This document shows, one piece after another, positions 6,127 through 11,026 of a DNA stretch of 11,026 nucleotides. Every line of letters begins with the position of its first letter. The first letter of the stretch is position 1. The stretch comes from Pseudomonas sp. UBA5782 (GTDB taxonomy: Bacteria; Pseudomonadota; Gammaproteobacteria; Pseudomonadales; Pseudomonadaceae), in assembly GCA_002418465.1 (NCBI GenBank), contig DIEE01000025.1, forward strand, positions 5,619 to 16,644, given 5' to 3'. Under the pieces are notes generated by a model. The model was not told the origin of the DNA. It made no database searches and was given only the letters and a program-made list of their open reading frames with translations. Both the position numbers and the translations under genes were made by a program.

Positions 6127-7203
6127 ATGGCTGATTTACCGATCGACGACCTCAACGTTGCCTCCAACGAAACCCTGATCACCCCCGATCAACTCAAGCG
6201 CGAAATCCCCCTCAGCGATGCCGCTCAACGCACCGTGGCGCATGGCCGGCAGGTCATCCGCGAGATTCTCGACGGTCGCGACCATCGCCTGTTCGTGGTG
6301 GTCGGCCCCTGTTCGATCCACGACATCAAGGCCGCCCACGAGTACGCCGAACGCCTGAAGGCCCTCGCCGCTAAAGTGTCGGACAGCCTCTACCTGGTCA
6401 TGCGCGTGTACTTCGAGAAGCCGCGCACCACGGTCGGCTGGAAGGGCCTGATCAACGATCCGTACCTGGATGACTCGTTCAAGATCCAGGACGGCCTGCA
6501 CATCGGTCGCAAGCTGCTGCTGGACCTGGCGGAAATGGGCCTGCCCACCGCCACCGAGGCACTCGACCCGATCTCCCCGCAGTACCTGCAGGACCTGATC
6601 AGCTGGTCGGCCATCGGCGCACGGACCACCGAATCCCAGACCCACCGGGAAATGGCCTCGGGCCTCTCCTCCGCGGTCGGCTTCAAGAACGGCACCGACG
6701 GCGGCCTGACCGTGGCGATCAATGCACTGCAATCGGTTTCCAGCCCGCACCGCTTCCTCGGCATCAACCAGCAGGGCGGCGTCTCCATCGTTACCACCAA
6801 GGGCAACGCCTACGGTCACGTGGTGCTGCGCGGCGGCAACGGCAAGCCGAACTACGACTCGGTGAGCGTGGCGATCTGCGAGCAGGAACTGGCCAAGGCG
6901 AAGATCCGCCCGAACGTGATGGTCGACTGCAGCCACGCCAACTCCAACAAGGACCCGGCGCTGCAGCCGCTGGTGATGGACAACGTCGCCAACCAGATCG
7001 TCGAGGGCAACAACTCCATCGTCGGCCTGATGGTGGAAAGCCACCTCGGCTGGGGCGCGCAGTCGATCCCGAAGGATCTCGGCGAACTGAAGTACGGCGT
7101 TTCCATCACCGATGCCTGCATCGACTGGGACACCACCGAGAAGACCCTGCTGGCGATGCACGCCAAGCTCAAGGACGTGTTGCCCAAACGCCAGCGCAGC
7201 TGA
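6127..7203 (+). CDS. aroF: 3-deoxy-7-phosphoheptulonate (DAHP) synthase, class I
   Basis: This enzyme condenses phosphoenolpyruvate and erythrose 4-phosphate to DAHP, the first step of the shikimate pathway. From the ATG at 6127 the protein has 358 residues, close to E. coli AroF/AroG. Signatures include VGPCSIHD (59-66, with metal-ligand Cys62), KPRTTVGWKGLINDP (98-112), GARTTESQTHREMASGLS (164-181), GFKNGTDG (185-192), SHANSNKDP (metal-ligand His270) and VESHL (metal-ligand Glu304). The sequence around HREMASGLS resembles AroF, so tyrosine sensitivity is likely but not proven. Start: ATGs at 6115 and 6127 both lack a clear Shine-Dalgarno; I chose 6127 because MADLPI-DLN begins the P. aeruginosa homologue as I recall it. 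Transcription ends at the hairpin at 7219-7245. Confidence 0.95.
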   Translation: MADLPIDDLNVASNETLITPDQLKREIPLSDAAQRTVAHGRQVIREILDGRDHRLFVVVGPCSIHDIKAAHEYAERLKALAAKVSDSLYLVMRVYFEKPRTTVGWKGLINDPYLDDSFKIQDGLHIGRKLLLDLAEMGLPTATEALDPISPQYLQDLISWSAIGARTTESQTHREMASGLSSAVGFKNGTDGGLTVAINALQSVSSPHRFLGINQQGGVSIVTTKGNAYGHVVLRGGNGKPNYDSVSVAICEQELAKAKIRPNVMVDCSHANSNKDPALQPLVMDNVANQIVEGNNSIVGLMVESHLGWGAQSIPKDLGELKYGVSITDACIDWDTTEKTLLAMHAKLKDVLPKRQRS

Positions 7204-7218
7204 ACGATCGGGCAATGA

Positions 7219-7245
7219 AAAACGCCGGGCAATGCCCGGCGTTTT
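7219..7245. terminator. Bidirectional intrinsic terminator between aroF and the GNAT gene
   Basis: CGCCGGGC (7223-7230) and GCCCGGCG (7234-7241) form an 8-bp GC stem with an AAT loop, flanked by A4 and T4. It serves both converging genes. Confidence 0.93.
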
Positions 7246-7266
7246 CGTCTGTGCCTGGGTCACGCG

Positions 7267-7548
7267 TCATTCCTTGGCCTTGAGTTTCTCCTGACGCTCC
7301 ATATAGCGCTCGACGTAGGAGCAGGACGCGATCACCGAGTAGCCGATGCGCTCGGCATAGGCGAGCGCGTGTTCGGTCAGCGCCAGGGCGATGCCGCGGC
7401 CACGCAGCGCGTTGGGAACGAAGGTGCGATAGATGTCCAGCGTCTGTTTACCCAGGTCCATGTATGCCAGGTAAGCCCGATTACCATCCACGATGATCTC
7501 GAACTGATGACTCGTCTGGTCATGCTGGATGGATAATGCCTCGCTCAT
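7267..7548 (-). CDS. Small GNAT-family N-acetyltransferase (YjdJ-like)
   Basis: This 93-residue protein matches the minimal one-domain GCN5-related acetyltransferases (the type that includes E. coli YjdJ). It contains the acetyl-CoA loop region LDIYRTFVPNALRGRGIALALTEHALAYA, with RGRGIA at 49-54, and the closing motif SCSYVERYMER (75-85) typical of this subgroup. Substrate unknown. Start: the ATG at 7548 is preceded by GAGGAG. The frame continues upstream to 7632, but those codons look like non-coding leader. It is convergent with aroF and divergent from the long oprI upstream region. Confidence 0.88.
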   Translation of the reverse strand: MSEALSIQHDQTSHQFEIIVDGNRAYLAYMDLGKQTLDIYRTFVPNALRGRGIALALTEHALAYAERIGYSVIASCSYVERYMERQEKLKAKE

Positions 7549-8091
7549 TGCTCTACTCCTCAGCGGACCTCGTCGACGGGTCCGAATCTTATTGATCTTA
7601 TCCAGGCGGAGACTGCTGGCCGGTCGTTGCAAGTTCGACAGGAGTTGATGCCTCGGCGTTCTTGCCTTTTAACACTCCCGAGCCGGCCAAGTGAATAGTG
7701 GAAATGCCCGACGGTCCGTTTCGCTGGCCTTTTCGGGAATCCACGGCAGTCGATTGCCGGCTGCCAGATGACGGAATTTCTCCGCTGGAAACCGGCCTCC
7801 ATCAGATTCACTTATTACCCACGCGCCCGCCAATTCCCTATTAGGCAAGGGGGAAAGTATTGCGGACTTATAGTCTCGCCGCCCCGCCCGATACTAATGT
7901 ACATGCGACAGCTGGTTGTTTTTCATACAAAAATGCGCACCGGGTCGGCTCGGGACATAACTTCATCAAAAAACTACCGTCACCTCACGTTTGCCTCGTT
8001 TACTTAGTTCAACTTACAGGTAACATATAGCCCGCTAATTTCCTGGTTCGGGAAATTGCTTGAATAGAATGTCCACCTTAAGGGGAACACG
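7549..8091. other. 543-bp gene-free region upstream of oprI
   Basis: I see no convincing gene here. Open frames at 7560-7811 (-) and 7768-8007 (+) lack family sequence and good ribosome sites. Base composition falls from GC-rich on the left to AT-rich on the right (about 7900-8090). Visible structure: a small inverted repeat CGGCA/TGCCG (7744-7759), a T5/A5 repeat around CATAC (about 7919-7933), and a 7-bp stem-loop at 8037-8057. The right part should hold the oprI promoter. Candidates are TTTACT (7999-8004) with TATAGC (8026-8031) at a poor 21-bp spacing, or TAGAAT (8064-8069) without a good -35. The length leaves room for a small RNA, but no terminator supports one. Confidence 0.6.
8037..8057 (+). 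repeat. Stem-loop in the oprI upstream region
   Basis: AATTTCC (8037-8043) and GGAAATT (8051-8057) form a perfect 7-bp stem with a 7-base loop, ending 34 nt before the oprI ATG. If transcription begins upstream of 8037, it would be a 5'-leader hairpin that could stabilise the abundant oprI mRNA. If TAGAAT at 8064 is the -10 box, it would instead be a DNA site upstream. Confidence 0.45.
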
Positions 8092-8343
8092 ATGAACAAC
8101 GTTCTGAAATTCTCTGCTCTGGCTCTGGCCGCAGTTCTGGCTACCGGTTGCAGCAGCGTCACCAAAGAAACTGAAGCCCGTCTGACCGCCACCGAAGACG
8201 CCGCTGCTCGCGCCCAGGCTCGTGCCGATGAAGCCTACCGCAAAGCTGACGACGCTCTGGCCGCTGCTCAGAAGGCTCAGCAAACTGCTGACGAAGCCAA
8301 CGAGCGCGCTCTGCGTATGCTGGAAAAAGCCAGCCGCAAGTAA
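8092..8343 (+). CDS. oprI: Major outer-membrane lipoprotein OprI
   Basis: OprI is the Pseudomonas counterpart of Braun's lipoprotein: a small, very abundant, alpha-helical lipoprotein anchored in the outer membrane and bound to peptidoglycan. The 83 residues match the known OprI length. A type II signal peptide (1-19) ends in the lipobox LATGC, with the lipidated Cys at 20. The mature 64 residues are almost wholly Ala, Glu, Asp, Lys, Arg and Gln with heptad-like spacing, as expected for a trimeric coiled coil. The C-terminus, ASRK, ends in the Lys used for the peptidoglycan bond in this family. Start: ATG with AGGGGA five bases upstream. The stop is TAA followed at once by TAG. Hairpins follow directly. 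A convergent L,D-transpeptidase gene lies next to it. Confidence 0.97.
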   Translation: MNNVLKFSALALAAVLATGCSSVTKETEARLTATEDAAARAQARADEAYRKADDALAAAQKAQQTADEANERALRMLEKASRK

Positions 8344-8358
8344 TAGTCCCCGGACTAT
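8343..8358 (+). repeat. Hairpin overlapping the oprI stop codon
   Basis: ATAGTCC (8343-8349) and GGACTAT (8352-8358) are perfect inverted arms separated by CC. In RNA this would fold as a 6-bp stem with a CCCCGG-region loop. The first base is the last base of the TAA stop. Two bases later the terminator hairpin begins, so the mRNA ends in two stacked hairpins. Confidence 0.6.
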
Positions 8359-8360
8359 CG

Positions 8361-8385
8361 AAGCCGACCCCAGGGTCGGCTTTTT
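8361..8385 (+). terminator. oprI intrinsic terminator
   Basis: AAGCCGACC (8361-8369) pairs with GGTCGGCTT (8374-8382) in a 9-bp stem with a four-base CCAG loop. The T-run runs 8381-8385. Position and form fit a rho-independent terminator for oprI. Confidence 0.9.
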
Positions 8386-8406
8386 ATTGCCTGCGATTCG
8401 CCCAAT

Positions 8407-8444
8407 AAAAAGCCCCGCCGGCAACTGCACGGCGGGGCTTTTTT
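8407..8444. terminator. Bidirectional terminator between oprI and the L,D-transpeptidase gene
   Basis: AGCCCCGCC (8411-8419) and GGCGGGGCT (8431-8439) form a 9-bp GC-rich stem with an 11-base loop, flanked by A4 on the left and T-rich sequence on the right. It terminates the leftward transpeptidase gene (stop at 8454) and backs up the oprI terminator. Confidence 0.9.
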
Positions 8445-8453
8445 ACAAGTGCG

Positions 8454-9410
8454 TCATTGACCGCTGGAGAGGCTCGCGGCGTGCAGTGCGGTATCCGCGA
8501 CTTCGATCGGCAGGCCGTCTTCGGCGGTCACCACCTCACGGATGATTTCCCAGTCCATCTGCTGGTTGGCGGCCATGTCCTGGCGCTGCAGCAGGGTGTT
8601 GATCACCGCGGTGTGCTTGTCGACGTGCGACGGGTCGCCGTGGTCGTCCAGCGGCTGGTGCGCTTCCAGATAGATCTTGCCGCCGCTGGTGCCGAACTTG
8701 TACGGCTCGTTGATGATGCGCACCGGCGTGCCCACCGGCGCCATCTTGGCCAATTCCAGCACGTTCTGGTTGAGCATGCGGAAGCAGCCGTGGCTGACGC
8801 GCATGCCGATGCCGAACTTCTTGTTCGAACCGTGGATCAGGTAGCCGGGCAGGCTCAGGCTGAACTTGAACGGACCCAGCGGGTTGTCCGGCCCCGGCGG
8901 CACGATCGCCGGCAGCGGATCGCCGTCGGCGGCGTGCTCGGCGCGAATGGAGGCCGGTGGATACCAAGCCGGATTGGCGGTCTTGGCGGTGACCTTGGTC
9001 AGCGTGACCGGCGAACCCCAGCCTTCGCGACCGATACCCAGGGGATAGGTGTGCACCACGTTCTCGCCTTTCGGGTAGTAGTACATGCGGTACTCGGCGA
9101 GGTTGATGACGATGCCCTCGCGCGGGCCTGGCGGGAGGATGAAACGCGTCGGCAGGATGATCTCGGTGCCGGCGCCAGGCAGCCAGGGGTCTACGCCGGG
9201 GTTGGCGGCGACCATTTCCAGATAGCCGAGGTCGTTGGCCTCACCGAGATCGGCGAAGGTGTCCTCGTATTTGGCGGTGACCACCTGAACCTGGCCGATA
9301 ACGTCCTCACCGGGCGGCGGAAGAGGAAACTCCAGCGCGGAGGCGGAACCGGCGCTGGCCAGCGCGACGAAAAACAGGGAACAGGCGACCGCAGGAACGC
9401 GCGACGACAT
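8454..9410 (-). CDS. L,D-transpeptidase, ErfK/YbiS (YkuD) family, with LysM-like domain
   Basis: This is a periplasmic enzyme of 318 residues. The signal peptide is about residues 1-25 (hydrophobic SLFFVALASA, cleavage near SASA/LEF). A LysM-like peptidoglycan-binding region follows (about 36-93: EDVIGQVQVVTAKYEDTFADLGEAND...GTEIILPTRF). The YkuD catalytic domain starts near residue 98 and holds LIHGS (191-195) and SHGCFRM (207-213), with C210 as the nucleophile. Family members either make 3-3 peptidoglycan cross-links or attach lipoprotein to meso-diaminopimelate. Its position beside oprI makes OprI anchoring an attractive role, but this is inference. The C-terminal ~70 residues are acidic and His-rich. 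Start: the ATG at 9410 has AAGGA upstream and gives an intact signal peptide; upstream codons in the frame are not plausible protein. Confidence 0.94.
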   Translation of the reverse strand: MSSRVPAVACSLFFVALASAGSASALEFPLPPPGEDVIGQVQVVTAKYEDTFADLGEANDLGYLEMVAANPGVDPWLPGAGTEIILPTRFILPPGPREGIVINLAEYRMYYYPKGENVVHTYPLGIGREGWGSPVTLTKVTAKTANPAWYPPASIRAEHAADGDPLPAIVPPGPDNPLGPFKFSLSLPGYLIHGSNKKFGIGMRVSHGCFRMLNQNVLELAKMAPVGTPVRIINEPYKFGTSGGKIYLEAHQPLDDHGDPSHVDKHTAVINTLLQRQDMAANQQMDWEIIREVVTAEDGLPIEVADTALHAASLSSGQ

Positions 9411-9449
9411 CCGAAGAATCCTTGAGGGGTGTGACGAGGGAGAGCGCAA

Positions 9450-9455
9450 ATTGTA
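9450..9455 (-). promoter_or_regulatory. Possible -10 box for the L,D-transpeptidase gene
   Basis: On the minus strand TACAAT matches five of six bases of the -10 consensus, 40 nt before the ATG at 9410. The region at -35 distance is GC-rich with no good hexamer. Weak evidence. Confidence 0.3.
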
Positions 9456-9501
9456 CACCGCGCGCCCAGGCCTGGGGGAGCCCCTCGCCGAGCGCCTGGC
9501 C

Positions 9502-9783
9502 TCAGCTCTCCACCCAGACGGCACGCTCGCCGCGCCTGTGTGCCTGCAGCGTCGCCTTGCAGTGCAGGCACAGGCGGCGGTCCTGCAGCGCGGCGCGCTC
9601 CATGCTCCGCCAACGCGGCATCGCCGGCAGCAAGCCGCCGCACAGCGTACGGTCGGCATGCCCGCTCAATTCGAGTTGGCGTTCGACGATATGCAGACGT
9701 ACCTCGCGGCAGGCGAACAGGTCGAGCTGCTCGTCCGGCTCGATCAATTGGTAGGCATGCAGGGACCAGGCGGGACGCGGCAT
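9502..9783 (-). CDS. Small conserved-type hypothetical protein with four cysteines
   Basis: I do not recognise a family for this 93-residue protein. It has four cysteines (C25, C48, C72, C75), the last two as CLHC, compatible with a metal-binding knuckle or a redox pair. There is no signal peptide or membrane segment, and the C-terminus is basic (AHRRGER). The gene looks real: its ATG at 9783 has GGAG at good spacing, it fits the leftward series tesA - this gene - L,D-transpeptidase with gaps of 67 and 91 bp, and as I recall P. aeruginosa has an uncharacterised gene between tesA and the transpeptidase. Overlapping frames on the plus strand (for example 9451-10014) have no family sequence. Function unknown. 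Confidence 0.72.
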   Translation of the reverse strand: MPRPAWSLHAYQLIEPDEQLDLFACREVRLHIVERQLELSGHADRTLCGGLLPAMPRWRSMERAALQDRRLCLHCKATLQAHRRGERAVWVES

Positions 9784-9798
9784 CGGGGGCTCCAGAAC

Positions 9799-9826
9799 GG
9801 GGCCGCCACCTTAGCCGAAAGGCCCC
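9799..9826. repeat. Inverted repeat between tesA and the small hypothetical gene
   Basis: GGGGCC (9799-9804) and GGCCCC (9821-9826) are perfect inverted arms, with a competing inner pairing CCTT (9809-9812)/AAGG (9819-9822). It lies 16 bp upstream of the small hypothetical gene's start. There is no T-run, so it is not a clear terminator; it might attenuate or separate the two genes. Confidence 0.4.
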
Positions 9827-9850
9827 GCGCGGAAAAGATGGATCAGCCGG

Positions 9851-10456
9851 TTAAAGCAGCGGTTCCAGGGTCGGCCAGAGGTTGTCCAGCATGCGCGGCT
9901 GGCCCACCGCCGCGGGATGAATGCCGTCCGCCTGCATCATCCCCGGCACACCGCCGACACCGTCGAGAAAGAACGGCACCATCGGCACCTGTTCCTGTTC
10001 GGCCAGGGTCGTGAAGACCTGCTCGAAGTTGCGGTTGTAGCGCGCGCCGTAATTCGGCGGCAGGCGCATGCCCAACAGCAGCACCCGCGCACCGGAGGCC
10101 TTGGACTTGTCGATCATTGCGGCAAGATTCTGTTGCAATTGCTGCGGTGGCTGGCCGCGCAGTCCATCGTTGCCGCCGAGCTCGATGATCACCAGTTCCG
10201 GCTTGTGCTCGGCAAGCAGCGCGGGTAGCCGCGAGAGCCCGCCAGCGCTGGTGTCGCCGCTGATCGAGGCGTTCACCACCTGGTGCTCGAGACCCTTCTG
10301 CTGCAGGCGTTTCTCCATCAGCGCGACCCAGCCCTGGCTGGTATCCAGGCCCAAACCGGCGCTGATACTATCGCCGACGACCAGCAGGGTGCCGGCCGTC
10401 GCCCCTTGGGCCCACAGCAGCAAGGCGACGGCGGTACCGAAAAACCACGTACGCAT
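9851..10456 (-). CDS. tesA: Acyl-CoA thioesterase I / lysophospholipase / arylesterase TesA
   Basis: This periplasmic SGNH (GDSL) hydrolase cleaves esters and thioesters such as acyl-CoA, aryl esters and lysophospholipids. The protein has 201 residues with a signal peptide of about 21 (FGTAVALLLWAQGATA). The four SGNH blocks are all present: GDS with nucleophile S30, G67 in SGDTSAGG, N96 in ELGGND, and D177/H180 in DGIH. Start: the ATG at 10456 is preceded by GGAGA and gives a proper signal peptide; another ATG four codons upstream (10468) would overlap the divergent gene's start. It is divergent from a YbbA-type ABC ATPase, the same tesA-ybbA arrangement found in E. coli, which supports both calls. 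Confidence 0.96.
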   Translation of the reverse strand: MRTWFFGTAVALLLWAQGATAGTLLVVGDSISAGLGLDTSQGWVALMEKRLQQKGLEHQVVNASISGDTSAGGLSRLPALLAEHKPELVIIELGGNDGLRGQPPQQLQQNLAAMIDKSKASGARVLLLGMRLPPNYGARYNRNFEQVFTTLAEQEQVPMVPFFLDGVGGVPGMMQADGIHPAAVGQPRMLDNLWPTLEPLL

Positions 10457-10466
10457 CGGATTCTCC

Positions 10467-11026
10467 ATGAGCGCAAGCATTCTCAAAGCGCAGAACCTTA
10501 GCAAAGTGGTCCCCAGCGCGGAAGGCGCCCTGACCATCCTCCACGACCTCTCCCTCGATCTTCAGCCCGGCGACAGCATGGCCATCGTCGGTAGCTCCGG
10601 CTCGGGCAAATCAACCCTGCTCGGCCTGCTCGCCGGACTCGATCTGCCCAGCTCCGGCGAAGTCACGCTGGCCGGCAACAGCCTCAACGGCCTCGACGAG
10701 GACCAGCGCGCCCAAGTGCGTGCCGACCACGTCGGCTTCGTCTTCCAGTCCTTCCAGCTGCTCGACAGCCTCAGCGCGCTGGAGAACGTGATGTTGCCGC
10801 TGGAACTGGATGGCCGTCGCGACGCCCGCGAGCGCGCCCGCGAGCTGCTCGACCGTGTCGGCCTGGGCCAGCGTCTTACCCACTACCCGCGCCAGCTTTC
10901 CGGTGGCGAGCAGCAGCGCGTGGCGATCGCCCGCGCCTTCGCCGCCGAACCGGACGTGCTGTTCGCCGACGAGCCCACCGGCAATCTCGACAGCCACACC
11001 GGCGCGCACATCAGCGACCTGCTGTT
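10467..11026 (+). CDS. ybbA: ABC transporter ATP-binding protein, YbbA/LolD type, 5' part
   Basis: The gene is cut by the window end after 186 codons; the family is about 227 residues. All nucleotide-binding motifs visible so far are intact: Walker A GSSGSGKST (42-50), Q-loop Q94 in FVFQSFQLL, ABC signature LSGGEQQ (144-150), Walker B VLFADEP (164-170), then TGNLD. The FVFQSFQLL and NVMLPLEL sequences are typical of the MacB/LolD group, which works with large FtsX-domain permeases. In E. coli ybbA is followed by the permease ybbP and faces tesA, as here. Start: the ATG at 10467; only a weak CGGA precedes it, inside the first codons of tesA on the opposite strand. The substrate is unknown; LolD proper usually sits beside lolC/E, so YbbA is preferred. 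Confidence 0.92.
   Translation, partial: MSASILKAQNLSKVVPSAEGALTILHDLSLDLQPGDSMAIVGSSGSGKSTLLGLLAGLDLPSSGEVTLAGNSLNGLDEDQRAQVRADHVGFVFQSFQLLDSLSALENVMLPLELDGRRDARERARELLDRVGLGQRLTHYPRQLSGGEQQRVAIARAFAAEPDVLFADEPTGNLDSHTGAHISDLL

Noticed and set aside
6136..7263. 375-codon open frame antisense to aroF
   Set aside because: The plus-strand DAHP synthase is unambiguous, and this frame crosses the aroF terminator.
7617..7631. Another sigma-54-like TGGCCGGTCGTTGCA upstream of the GNAT gene
   Set aside because: The GG-to-GC spacing is 9 rather than 10 bp, which sigma-54 promoters do not tolerate well. It also points away from the GNAT gene.
7560..8007. Open frames 7560-7811 (minus) and 7768-8007 (plus) in the oprI upstream gap
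   Set aside because: There are no recognisable motifs and no convincing ribosome sites, and the two overlap each other in opposite directions.
1..11026. Mobile element, prophage, CRISPR or defence system
   Set aside because: Every confident gene is a housekeeping or core Pseudomonas type. There are no transposase or integrase motifs, no regularly spaced repeats, and no toxin-antitoxin-like pair.

Overview
The window looks like chromosomal DNA of a Pseudomonas species (P. aeruginosa or a close relative). It is GC-rich, with short intergenic gaps and strong Shine-Dalgarno sites. It encodes an 83-residue OprI lipoprotein, ThrH, a 324-residue CysB and a 201-residue TesA, and the gene order is typical of pseudomonads. 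I see no insertion sequence, integrase, CRISPR array, tRNA or rRNA. It reads as a core-genome segment, not an accessory island.

Layout, left to right. The 3' part of pabB (+, folate pathway) converges on thrH (-, homoserine/serine phosphate transfer). Divergent from thrH is a 206-residue PAPS/APS-reductase-family gene (+). It sits where cysH is expected but has an altered nucleotide loop and no iron-sulfur cysteines. A strong bidirectional terminator separates it from cysB (-, regulator of sulfur assimilation). A leftward group follows: a universal stress protein, a ketopantoate-reductase-family dehydrogenase and a thioredoxin-fold protein, the last two overlapping by one base (TGATG). Divergent from these, a PilZ-domain gene (+) is followed by a class I DAHP synthase gene (+, first step of the shikimate pathway), which ends in a terminator shared with a small convergent acetyltransferase (-).

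A 543-bp gene-free, partly AT-rich stretch then leads into oprI (+), the major peptidoglycan-associated outer-membrane lipoprotein. oprI ends in a cluster of hairpins and faces a periplasmic L,D-transpeptidase (-). Next come a small four-cysteine protein of unknown function (-) and tesA (-). tesA is divergent from an ABC-transporter ATPase of the YbbA/LolD type (+, cut by the window end), with only 10 bp between the two start codons.

Functional themes are sulfur assimilation control (cysB and the reductase-like gene), chorismate entry and exit (DAHP synthase and pabB), and envelope biology (oprI, L,D-transpeptidase, tesA/ybbA). No clearly new multi-gene system is visible. The most unusual item is the degenerate reductase-like protein at the cysH position. 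The regulatory sites listed are read by eye and are weak unless stated otherwise.
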